This document shows, piece by piece, positions 6,461 through 12,052 of a stretch of 14,239 nucleotides of DNA (position 1 is the first letter of the stretch; every line of letters begins with the position of its first letter). The DNA is from Sporomusaceae bacterium (GTDB lineage: Bacteria; Bacillota_C; Negativicutes; Sporomusales_B; UBA7701). The stretch covers positions 1 through 14,239 of the forward strand of contig JALHDI010000074.1 of assembly GCA_022839045.1 (NCBI GenBank), written 5' to 3'. Under the pieces are notes generated by a model. It did no database searches. It was not told the DNA's origin and saw nothing but the letters and a program-made list of their open reading frames with translations. The position numbers and the translations under genes are program-made.

Positions 6461-7651
6461 ATGAGGGCGGCCTTGGCGGCCGTCCTCATCGCCGCCTGCC
6501 TGCTGACGGCCGGCTGCTGGGACCGGGTCGAGATCCAGGACCGGGCGTTCGTGCTGGCGGTGGCGGTGGACGTGGCCGAGGAAGGGACGGACAAGGAGCC
6601 GGGCAAGTCGCGGATGGAGAGCTACGCCCACCCGGCCCCGGTCGACCGCTACCGGGTGACTTTCCAGGTGCTGCGGTTCGGCGAGGCGAAGGGGGGGCAG
6701 GATAGACCGGGCGGCGGAAGCCGGACGTTCCTGGTGACGGGGCGGGGGCCGGCGATGCTCGACGCGGTGCGCGACGCGCTGGGCGAGAGCAGCAAGGGGC
6801 TGTGGTTCGAAAATATGCAGGTGCTGATCTTCAGCCAGAAAGCGGTCGAGCGCTACGGCATGGCGCCGGTCGTGGACTTTTTCCGCCGCGATGCCGAGAT
6901 GCGCGGCCGGGCCCAGATATTCATCACCCCCGGCGAGGCCGGCAAGCTGCTGAAGATCGCGCCGCCGACCGGCGAGCCGGGCGGCATGTTTATGGCCAAC
7001 GTGGCCAGGAGGCAGGCCAAGGACATCAACCTGCCCACGTCCCGCACCGACATCGGTTTCACGTCCCAGGCGCTTGACGCGGGAGCGGATATGATGTTTC
7101 CGGTGCTGGAGGCGACGGGCGAGGCGATGAAGATCAAGGGGGCGGCGGTTTTCAAGGGGGACAGGTTCCTGGGGTACATCGACGAGTATGTCATCCGCGG
7201 GCTGAGGATAATCCGGGGGGTCGAGAAGTCGGCCTCCATCAGCTTCGAGTGCCCGGTTCACCCCGGCAGCGCGGTTACTTTCGAGCTTTTCCGCCATCAG
7301 ACCAACCTTACGCCCCACGTGGAGGGGGACAGGGTGTGGTTTACGCTTGCGGTGGCCATGCGCGGCAACCTGGACGAGGTGCAGTGCGGACACCAGCACG
7401 ACACGTTGTCCTCGGAATACCTCGATAAGGCGCAGAAGCTGGTGGCGGCCGAGGTGGAGCGCAATATCAGGCATTCGCTGGCGGTCGCCCAGCGGCAGGG
7501 GTGGGAGCTTTTTTATTTCGGGCGCAGTCTGAAGGCCTACAAGCCGAAGGACTGGAAACGGCTGAAGGACCGCTGGCAGGAGATTTACCCGACGGTGCCG
7601 GTGGACGTGAGGGTGAGGGTGTCGATAATAAACGTCGGCGAGCATAAGTGA
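6461..7651 (+). CDS. Spore germination lipoprotein, GerC family (C subunit)
   Basis: The C subunit of the germination receptor, 396 residues from the preferred start. The signal peptide MRAALAAVLIAACLLTAGC gives a lipobox Cys at residue 19, immediately followed by WDRVEIQDRAFVLAVAVD, the family's opening motif. Further family blocks include GLWFENMQVLIFSQKAVERYG, DFFRRDAEMRGRAQIFIT and the late KAQKLVAAEVERNIRHSLAVAQRQGWELFYFG followed by the VRVSIINVG ending. ATG 6461 is chosen because it yields a compact lipoprotein signal and has AAAGGAG 12 bases upstream. ATG 6428, which overlaps the permease gene by 26 bases and would prefix 11 polar residues, remains possible. In the spore the lipidated protein sits on the outer face of the inner membrane. 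No T-tailed terminator follows; the only structure is the hairpin at 7670-7720. Confidence 0.93.
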   Translation: MRAALAAVLIAACLLTAGCWDRVEIQDRAFVLAVAVDVAEEGTDKEPGKSRMESYAHPAPVDRYRVTFQVLRFGEAKGGQDRPGGGSRTFLVTGRGPAMLDAVRDALGESSKGLWFENMQVLIFSQKAVERYGMAPVVDFFRRDAEMRGRAQIFITPGEAGKLLKIAPPTGEPGGMFMANVARRQAKDINLPTSRTDIGFTSQALDAGADMMFPVLEATGEAMKIKGAAVFKGDRFLGYIDEYVIRGLRIIRGVEKSASISFECPVHPGSAVTFELFRHQTNLTPHVEGDRVWFTLAVAMRGNLDEVQCGHQHDTLSSEYLDKAQKLVAAEVERNIRHSLAVAQRQGWELFYFGRSLKAYKPKDWKRLKDRWQEIYPTVPVDVRVRVSIINVGEHK

Positions 7652-7669
7652 CGGCCGTTGGTAAGCGAA

Positions 7670-7720
7670 ACTTGGGGCGGGCGATTAGCCCGAGCCTTAG
7701 TTGAGCTATCCGCGCCCAAG
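7670..7720. other. Imperfect inverted repeat after the GerC-type gene
   Basis: CTTGGG (7670-7675) pairs with CCCAAG (7715-7720), and the stem continues inward for four more pairs past a one-base bulge, enclosing about 30 bases with a smaller GGGC-GATTA-GCCC hairpin. It sits between two convergent genes, so it may slow or stop transcripts from both sides, but no T-run follows on either strand. It does not look like a tRNA or a riboswitch I can name. Confidence 0.4.
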
Positions 7721-7728
7721 GAGCGGGG

Positions 7729-7741
7729 AAGCCCCTATCTG
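7729..7741. repeat. Possible solo end of the palindromic element
   Basis: AAGCCCCTATCTG is identical over 13 bases to the reverse complement of the right terminus of element copy 1 (1971-1983). It stops matching just after and no partner arm is visible nearby. It could be a remnant left by deletion, or coincidence. Confidence 0.3.
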
Positions 7742-7770
7742 GCCTATACTATAAAAAGTTCTATTACGTT

Positions 7771-7998
7771 TTACGTGAAAACGATTTTGGCGGTGAAGAT
7801 GGCGGCCAGCAGGGCGACGTAGACGGCGGCGACGCGGCGGGCAAGCCTGGCTTCGCGCGCCCTGGCGCTGTGTTTGTCGAGGATGCGGGCGAGGACGTAG
7901 GCGGCGGCGGCCGTGCCGAGGAGGACGAGCGGCAATTCGAAGACGGTGACGTGGGTGAAGATGAAGACGGTGTTGTCCCAGACGGCGGCGAAGTCCAC
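7771..7998 (-). CDS. Small two-helix membrane protein of unknown function
   Basis: I do not recognise a family for this 75-residue protein. It starts with GTG at 7998 (reading MDFAAVWDNTVFIFTHVTV) preceded seven bases upstream by a full AAGGAGG on the minus strand, which is why I trust it despite its size. Two hydrophobic segments, about residues 8-40 (TVFELPLVLLGTAAAAYVLA) and 53-74 (VAAVYVALLAAIFTAKIVF), flank a strongly basic middle (LDKHSARAREARLARR). That predicts a hairpin membrane protein with a positive loop, probably cytoplasmic. It lies between the germination operon (convergent) and yabP (divergent). Its promoter is not clear. A longer frame on the same strand at 7706-8161 is a shadow with no ribosome site. 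Confidence 0.75.
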   Translation of the reverse strand: MDFAAVWDNTVFIFTHVTVFELPLVLLGTAAAAYVLARILDKHSARAREARLARRVAAVYVALLAAIFTAKIVFT

Positions 7999-8039
7999 GA
8001 CTTTGCCTCCTTGCGGCTTTTCGTATAGTATGGCCGGAG

Positions 8040-8064
8040 ATGGGCTTTTTAAAGGCCCATTTTT
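8040..8064 (+). terminator. Terminator-like hairpin upstream of yabP
   Basis: ATGGGC (8040-8045) pairs with GCCCAT (8055-8060) and is followed by TTTTT (8060-8064), the form of an intrinsic terminator for plus-strand transcripts. No plus-strand gene ends just upstream (the last one stops at 7651). It therefore either insulates yabP from readthrough and from antisense transcription of the small minus-strand gene, or acts as a leader attenuator. Confidence 0.55.
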
Positions 8065-8125
8065 GTACTACTATCCCTGCTTTTCTCATATACATAAACG
8101 AATTAACACGCGGGGAGGGAGAGGC

Positions 8126-8407
8126 ATGCCGCTGGAGGACAAAACGCCGCGGTGGCGCCACCAGTTCACGCTTACCGACCGTGAGGATCTGACGGTGGAG
8201 GGCGTGATGAGCCTGGGCAGTTTCGACGAGAAGGAGATCGTTATGGAGACGGAACAGGGGATGCTCACCGTCAGGGGCGAGGGGCTGAACATCAAGCAGC
8301 TCAACCTCGAGAAGGGCAATATCCTGGTGGAGGGCATGGTCAGGTCGGTGGCTTATGACGACGAGGTGCGGCAGAAGAAAGGCCTCCTGGAGAGGCTGTT
8401 GAAATAG
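8126..8407 (+). CDS. yabP: Sporulation protein YabP
   Basis: A 93-residue protein of the YabP/YqfC family, made in the mother cell in Bacillus under sigma-E and needed for spore coat/cortex assembly. The family core is clear: HQFTLTDREDLTVEGVMSLGSFDEKEIVMETEQGMLTVRGEGLNIKQLNLEKGNILVEGMV, a compact beta-rich domain, then a basic tail. The start is ATG 8126, preceded by GGGAGGGAGAG. An upstream extension of the same frame has no ribosome site and overlaps the hairpin at 8040. It leads the yabP cluster; 14 bases after its stop the lytic transglycosylase frame begins. A CATATACAT stretch at 8087-8095 could hold a sigma-E type -10 box, but I find no matching -35. Confidence 0.95.
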   Translation: MPLEDKTPRWRHQFTLTDREDLTVEGVMSLGSFDEKEIVMETEQGMLTVRGEGLNIKQLNLEKGNILVEGMVRSVAYDDEVRQKKGLLERLLK

Positions 8408-8421
8408 GGCGGGGTTGCGGT

Positions 8422-9159
8422 CTGAAGCTGCGGGCCGGTTGGATCGTCGGGTGGTATCTGCTGCTGGCGTTGCTGGCGGCGGAGGTGGCGCTGTATTTCG
8501 TTGCCGGCTGGGCGGCCGGGATCTGCCGCCAGGCGGCGCGGCGGGATTTCAACGCCGCGGCTGCCCGCTGGCGCGAGGTAGACAAGGTCCCCTTCGCCGA
8601 GCTTATCAACAGCCACGCCCGTCAGGAGGGGGTGAGCGCCACGGTGGTGGCCGCCATCATCCGGGCGGAGAGCTCTTTCCAGCCGCGGGCGGTATCCCAC
8701 GCCGGCGCGGCGGGGCTGATGCAGGTCATCCCCGGCACGTGGCGGGAGGTGAACGGTCGCATCGGGGCGTGCAGCGGGCGGCACGACGGCGAGTGCGGAC
8801 CGGGCTGTTATTTCGACCCCGAGCTCAATATCCGCGTCGGCACGGCGTATTACGCCGCCCTCGTCCGCCGGTACGGCGGCGATCTGGTGCTGGCGCTGGC
8901 CGCCTACAACGCGGGGCCGGGGGCGGTGGACCGCTGCGGCGACGTGCCGCCGTACCCGGAGACGAGGGAGTATGTCGCGCGGGTTATGGCCTATTGGTAC
9001 GGTTATGCCGGGCTGCCGGCGCCGTCCGGCGGCCCGGCGGCGGGCCGCTGGGAGGATGCGCGCCGGGCGGCGGCCTGGGGGGCGGCGGCCACGCTGGCGC
9101 TGGCCGCGTATACGGCCGGCAGGCTGCTCAGGCGCCACCGCTCGTGGCGCTGGCGCTAG
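8422..9159 (+). CDS. Membrane-anchored SLT-type lytic transglycosylase
   Basis: A lytic transglycosylase of the soluble-transglycosylase fold, which cleaves peptidoglycan glycan strands to form 1,6-anhydro ends. The domain (about residues 58-195) shows AIIRAESSFQPRAVSHAGAAGLMQVIPGTW, with E83 the catalytic Glu, then DPELNIRVGTAYYAALVRRYGGD and LALAAYNAGPGAV. The start is uncertain: no ATG exists in frame. CTG 8422 gives KLRAGWIVGWYLLLALLAAEVALYF, an ideal signal anchor, with GGGCGGGG (8407-8414) seven bases upstream, total 245 residues. TTG 8470 would cut that anchor. A second hydrophobic segment lies near residues 217-233. Between motif II and DPELNI is an insertion with C117, C125 and C129, and C172 follows YNAGP; such a cysteine set is unusual for this family. 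The gene lies between yabP and yabQ, with yabQ 19 bases downstream, so a sporulation role is inferred. Confidence 0.87.
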   Translation: MKLRAGWIVGWYLLLALLAAEVALYFVAGWAAGICRQAARRDFNAAAARWREVDKVPFAELINSHARQEGVSATVVAAIIRAESSFQPRAVSHAGAAGLMQVIPGTWREVNGRIGACSGRHDGECGPGCYFDPELNIRVGTAYYAALVRRYGGDLVLALAAYNAGPGAVDRCGDVPPYPETREYVARVMAYWYGYAGLPAPSGGPAAGRWEDARRAAAWGAAATLALAAYTAGRLLRRHRSWRWR

Positions 9160-9178
9160 GCGACGGGGGGAGGAGACG

Positions 9179-9640
9179 ATGAACGCCGACGGGCAGATAG
9201 ATACGTTCGTGATAACGGTCGTCACCGGGCTGTTCCTGGGGCTGACCTTCGATTTCTACCGCGTGCTGCGGGCTTTTTTCCGGCCGCGCTGGCTGCTGAC
9301 TTCCCTCGCCGATCTTGGCTACTGGCTGCTGGCGACGGGGGCGGTTTTCCTGGCGCTGCTGTTCGGGAACTGGGGCGAGCTGCGGCTGTATACTTTTATC
9401 GGCCTGGCGCTCGGCGCGTTCGGCTATTACCGCCTGCTGAGCCGGCAGGCGATCCGCCTGATTTTCGCGCTGTTGCGCCTTACGGCCGGCGTGACGCGGG
9501 CGGTGAGGACGGCGATCGTGTATTTGGTCGTCAAGCCGGCGGTTTATGTGGCCGGGCTGGCCGTGAGGCCGGTCCGCTACGTCAGGGGAAAACTTGCGGC
9601 CCGCCGGCCGCCGCCGGACGATTTAACGCCCCCGGGGTGA
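9179..9640 (+). CDS. yabQ: Spore cortex biosynthesis protein YabQ
   Basis: A 153-residue membrane protein of the YabQ family, required for cortex formation in Bacillus. The N-terminal part has the family look: TFVITVVTGLFLGLTFDFYRVLRAFFRPRW, then DLGYWLLATGAVFLALLFGNWGELRLYTFIGLALGAFGYY, giving about three helices, with a second hydrophobic, Arg-rich region (QAIRLIFALLRLTAGVTRAVRTAIVYLVVKPAVYVAGL). The tail is Arg/Pro-rich. The start ATG 9179 has GGGGGGAGGAG a few bases upstream. It follows the lytic transglycosylase by 19 bases and is probably co-transcribed with yabP. Downstream, divIC is separated by 223 bases holding the second palindromic element, which is longer than the usual gap in this cluster. 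Confidence 0.92.
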   Translation: MNADGQIDTFVITVVTGLFLGLTFDFYRVLRAFFRPRWLLTSLADLGYWLLATGAVFLALLFGNWGELRLYTFIGLALGAFGYYRLLSRQAIRLIFALLRLTAGVTRAVRTAIVYLVVKPAVYVAGLAVRPVRYVRGKLAARRPPPDDLTPPG

Positions 9641-9700
9641 GAAAATCTGCCATAATAGAGGAATGTTTACATAGTGCGGCGAATATATCAAGTCTGGAGA

Positions 9701-9820
9701 GGTTGTCGAGAAAGTGCCAGATGCAAGGCGCACCGGAAGAGCGCGCCGCGACGCGTACTCGAACGTACGCTAGCAAGCGCTCTGAGGAGCAACGCCGCAG
9801 ATGGGGCTTTATCGTCAACC
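9701..9820. repeat. Palindromic intergenic element, copy 2 (120 bp)
   Basis: GGTTGTCGAGAAAG (9701-9714) pairs with the reverse of CTTTATCGTCAACC (9807-9820) with two mismatches; the next bases GATGCAAGGCG (9720-9730) pair with CGCCGCAGAT (9793-9802) with one bulge and one mismatch. Inside, AGAGCGC (9738-9744) pairs with GCGCTCT (9777-9783) and GCGTAC (9753-9758) with GTACGC (9765-9770), capped by TCGAAC. It shares AGATGCAAGGCGCACCGGA, the CGTACG-C-AGCAAGCGCT-TGAGGAGCAA block and the CGCAGAT-GGGGCTT end with copy 1, but lacks four of that copy's five inner hairpins. It lies wholly between yabQ and divIC. No protein is encoded. Confidence 0.85.
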
Positions 9821-9863
9821 CGAGACCGGACCCGAGAGGACGGCCGGAGACTGGGGTGGCGGT

Positions 9864-10160
9864 ATGGCGGCAACTAAACGCAACGTGAAATATCGCATAC
9901 GATGGTTCCGCGTGACGGTGCTGGTTGTCGTCAGCTATTGCCTGTACGTGTTGGCCGGGCAGCAGATGGAGATGAACGCCCTGAACCGCGAGGCGGAGGC
10001 CACCCGTATCCGCCTGGAGCAGCTGCGCCAGGCCAACCAGTCGCTCACCGACGAGAAGGGCAAGCTGACGACGCCCGCTTATGTCGAGAAGCTGGCCCGC
10101 GAGGAGTTGGGGCTGGTAAAACCGGGGGAGGTTCCGTATATTCCGGTGGAAAAAAATTAA
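9864..10160 (+). CDS. divIC: Septum formation initiator family protein (DivIC/FtsB-like)
   Basis: A 98-residue bitopic membrane protein of the DivIC/FtsB family, a partner of FtsL and DivIB that activates septal wall synthesis. It has a basic cytoplasmic stretch (TKRNVKYRIRWFR), one membrane helix (about 17-33, VTVLVVVSYCLYVLAG), a coiled-coil from about 35 to 72 (MNALNREAEATRIRLEQLRQANQSL), and the conserved extracytoplasmic ending AYVEKLAREELGLVKPGEVPYI. ATG 9864 is used; its ribosome site is weak (GGGGTGG). A longer frame from ATG 9801 would begin inside the palindromic element and add a non-conserved stretch, so it is rejected. Two tandem TAA codons end the gene. Position between yabQ and the S1 gene matches Bacillus. 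Confidence 0.92.
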   Translation: MAATKRNVKYRIRWFRVTVLVVVSYCLYVLAGQQMEMNALNREAEATRIRLEQLRQANQSLTDEKGKLTTPAYVEKLAREELGLVKPGEVPYIPVEKN

Positions 10161-10175
10161 TAACCGGCGCTTTTC

Positions 10176-10205
10176 TTGACACCTTTTCAGCGCCAAGAGT
10201 ATAAT
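10176..10205 (+). promoter_or_regulatory. Sigma-A promoter of the S1-domain gene, inside an inverted repeat
   Basis: TTGACA (10176-10181) and TATAAT (10200-10205) are exact consensus boxes 18 bases apart, giving a start near 10212. This is the strongest housekeeping promoter in the window. GGCGCT (10166-10171) and AGCGCC (10189-10194) form an inverted repeat centred on the -35 box, a possible operator or a weak hairpin after divIC. Confidence 0.9.
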
Positions 10206-10247
10206 ATGGTTGCAAAACATAGTATTTATAGTATTTAAGGAGGAACT

Positions 10248-10667
10248 TTGAGCAGCATGTCCATTCAGGTTGGCAGTGTGATTGAAGGAGTCGTGACCGG
10301 GATAACCAACTTCGGCGCCTTTGTCGAGCTGCCGGGAGGAAAGGTAGGCCTCATCCACATTTCCGAGGTTGCCGACGTGTATGTCCGCGATGTCAAGGAT
10401 TTTCTCAAGGAGAAAGACAAGGTCAAGGTAAAAGTCCTGTCGGTGGACGAACGCGGCAAGATCGGCCTATCGATCAAGCAGCTCCAGGAACCCGGCACCA
10501 GAAGGCCTCCTGCCAACGAGGGACGACGCCCGGGCCGCTTTATGCCGCCGGCGTCGTTCGAAGATAAGCTGAGCAAGTTCCTCAAGGATAGCGACGAGCG
10601 CCTGACCGACCTTAAGCGCAATACCGAGTCGAAGCGCGGCGGCCGCGGCGCCCGCCGGGCAGAGTAG
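10248..10667 (+). CDS. yabR: S1 RNA-binding domain protein (YabR/GSP13-like)
   Basis: A 139-residue protein with a single S1 (OB-fold) domain at about residues 6-78: IQVGSVIEGVVTGITNFGAFVELPGGKVGLIHISEVADVYVRDVKDFLKEKDKVKVKVLSVDERGKIGLSIKQ. The rest is a basic, Arg/Gly-rich tail. The B. subtilis homologue (about 130 residues) binds RNA and associates with ribosomes. Two starts compete: TTG 10248, four bases after AAGGAGG (10237-10243), and ATG 10257, 13 bases after it. The second gives MSIQVGSVIEG, the usual family start; neither spacing is ideal. A consensus promoter and a clean terminator make it its own unit, although it sits in the conserved yabP-yabQ-divIC-yabR-spoIIE order. Confidence 0.92.
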   Translation: MSSMSIQVGSVIEGVVTGITNFGAFVELPGGKVGLIHISEVADVYVRDVKDFLKEKDKVKVKVLSVDERGKIGLSIKQLQEPGTRRPPANEGRRPGRFMPPASFEDKLSKFLKDSDERLTDLKRNTESKRGGRGARRAE

Positions 10668-10682
10668 CCGCACGATACAGGG

Positions 10683-10709
10683 AGCATCCCCGCAACGGGA
10701 TGCTTTTTC
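10683..10709 (+). terminator. Terminator of the S1-domain gene
   Basis: AGCATCCC (10683-10690) pairs perfectly with GGGATGCT (10697-10704), followed by a T-run (10704-10708). Confidence 0.92.
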
Positions 10710-10757
10710 TTAGTTTATCAGAGAGTATAGCTTTCCGATCGACATAAGTGCAGCTAT

Positions 10758-10790
10758 GGCTTCGCCTGCGCCGGGATGCTTGGCGAAGCC
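10758..10790 (+). promoter_or_regulatory. Hairpin in the leader of the FUSC-type gene
   Basis: GGCTTCGCC (10758-10766) pairs perfectly with GGCGAAGCC (10782-10790) around a 15-base loop. There is no T-run. It lies 51 bases upstream of the GTG start and may be a leader structure or an operator. I see no clear promoter in the 131-base gap. Confidence 0.4.
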
Positions 10791-10841
10791 GATGCTAATA
10801 ATATGACGTAGCCGACGGGGCGGAGACCCGGGGAGGAAAAA

Positions 10842-11918
10842 GTGAGAATAGGCGCACGCGTAATAAAAACGGGGATAGCTGTCGCGATAACGATGTTTTT
10901 TTGCCGGCTGCTGGGACTGGAGCCCGCTTTTTTCGGCGCCGTTTCCGCGGTGATCAATATCCAGCCGTCGATATTTTTGACGCTGCGGGAAGCGCGGAAT
11001 CAGGTTCTGGTCCATGTGCTGGGGGTTTCGGCCGGGTTCTTTTTCGGCTTTTTCCTGGGCGTGAATCCGCTGTCGGCGGGGTTGATCGTGATTTTGCTCA
11101 TCCCGCTGTTCAGCAAACTGCGGCTCAACAGCGGCATAACGATGGGGGTTGTGGCCGCTTTGTTCGTGTTGAGTTCGAGCACCGAGGAGTTCATGGCGCA
11201 TGCGTTCGCCAGGACGGGGGTCATCTTTGTGGGGCTCGGTTCGGCGATGCTTGTCAATGTGTTTCTGTGGCCGCCGCGGTATACCGAACAGCTCAAGGAA
11301 AGGCTGCGGCAGAGCAACGAGGCGGCGGTCCTGTATTTCTGCCATGCCGTGCAGGAGTACGTCGGCCTGGAGGGCCGGGAGTATCACGCCGATCCGGCGC
11401 AGGGCGAGCGGGTCCGGAGGCTCAACGGGGAGGCGCGCAGGCTGCTGGAGCTGCTGAGCAGGGAGCGGAAGGTGGTCGCGGAGGCGGCCGGGCCGACCGA
11501 GTGGCTTTTCCTGGCGGAGAGGCTGATCGATTATAACGAGTCGATCAGCCATAAAGCCAACCGGATTCTCGATCTTCTGCCGGGAAGGCTGGAGCGGCGG
11601 GTCAATTCCGGCGATCCACCGGTCAGCGAGGAGTTCAGGGCTATTCTGGAGCTGCTGGCGAGCGGCTGCATGACGGTGGTCCGGCTGAACGGGAAGTTAA
11701 GGGCGGTGATTGCCGGCGGCGGCACGGCGGCTCCGGAGGAAATCAGCGAGGATTATTGGGAGAATTTGACCAAGGCGATCGAGCACTGGCAGCCGAGGCT
11801 TGTGGGTAGTTATTACCTGCACGCGCTCCTTGAGGTGGCGGTGACCGCGAACGAGATCAAGTGGGCGGCGCGGCAGGCGAAGCTGCTGCTGGCGGAGAGC
11901 GTGGAAGCGAGGAAATAA
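10842..11918 (+). CDS. FUSC/aromatic acid exporter-like membrane protein
   Basis: A 358-residue protein resembling the aromatic acid exporter (ArAE/DUF939) branch of the FUSC superfamily. The N-terminal half has four to five membrane helices: MRIGARVIKTGIAVAITMFFCRLLGLEPAFFGAVSAVINIQPS is typical of the family, then VHVLGVSAGFFFGFFLG, LIVILLIPLFSKL, GITMGVVAALFVLSS and TGVIFVGLGSAMLVNVFLWPP. The remaining 200 residues are soluble and helical (ERLRQSNEAAVLYFCHAVQEYV onward), as in the family's cytoplasmic C-terminal domain. The GTG start at 10842 has GGGAGG five bases upstream. Flanking terminators at 10683 and 11935 make it a separate unit. The natural substrate is unknown; the family name reflects a few characterised members and should not be over-read. 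It interrupts the usual adjacency of yabR and spoIIE. Confidence 0.83.
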   Translation: MRIGARVIKTGIAVAITMFFCRLLGLEPAFFGAVSAVINIQPSIFLTLREARNQVLVHVLGVSAGFFFGFFLGVNPLSAGLIVILLIPLFSKLRLNSGITMGVVAALFVLSSSTEEFMAHAFARTGVIFVGLGSAMLVNVFLWPPRYTEQLKERLRQSNEAAVLYFCHAVQEYVGLEGREYHADPAQGERVRRLNGEARRLLELLSRERKVVAEAAGPTEWLFLAERLIDYNESISHKANRILDLLPGRLERRVNSGDPPVSEEFRAILELLASGCMTVVRLNGKLRAVIAGGGTAAPEEISEDYWENLTKAIEHWQPRLVGSYYLHALLEVAVTANEIKWAARQAKLLLAESVEARK

Positions 11919-11934
11919 GGTTGCAAGCGGCCAT

Positions 11935-11975
11935 AGACATGCCTCCGTCCCGGAAGGGGCGGGGTATGTCTTTTT
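11935..11975 (+). terminator. Terminator of the FUSC-type gene
   Basis: AGACAT (11935-11940) pairs with ATGTCT (11966-11971), and the stem continues as a GC-rich helix with G-U pairs and a bulge to a GGAA loop (11952-11955). TTTTT follows at 11971-11975. Confidence 0.9.
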
Positions 11976-11987
11976 GTTTGCGGTTAT

Positions 11988-12052
11988 TGTCGGATTTTTT
12001 TTCGTTCGAGCGACGCGGTTAGACAAACGCGTGGTGGTAAATTATGTAAAAT
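11988..12052 (+). promoter_or_regulatory. Candidate Spo0A-activated promoter of spoIIE
   Basis: TTAGAC (12019-12024) and TAAAAT (12047-12052) match the sigma-A boxes at 4/6 and 5/6, but are 22 bases apart instead of 17. That wide spacing is characteristic of the Spo0A-dependent spoIIG and spoIIE promoters of B. subtilis. Upstream, TGTCGGA (11988-11994) matches the Spo0A box TGTCGAA at 6/7, and TTCGAGC (12005-12011) matches its reverse at 5/7. Transcription would start near 12059, which excludes ATG 12062 as a practical start and supports ATG 12086. Confidence 0.5.

Noticed and set aside
8068..8096. Sigma-E promoter for yabP
   Set aside because: An ATACA core is present at 8090-8094, but nothing resembling a sigma-E -35 box lies 13-14 bases upstream, so I do not list it as a feature.
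9131..9150. Terminator at the end of the lytic transglycosylase gene
   Set aside because: GCGCCAC/GTGGCGC forms a 7-bp hairpin in the last codons, but no T-run follows and yabQ starts 29 bases later, so it looks like coding-sequence structure.
9666..9689. Sigma-A promoter for divIC (TTTACA and TATATC)
   Set aside because: The boxes are only 12 bases apart, too close for sigma-A recognition, and the palindromic element lies between them and the gene.
9801..9863. Longer divIC start at ATG 9801
   Set aside because: This ATG is part of the right arm of the palindromic element (CGCAG-ATGGGGCTTT). The added residues have no resemblance to DivIC, and ATG 9864 gives the normal family length.
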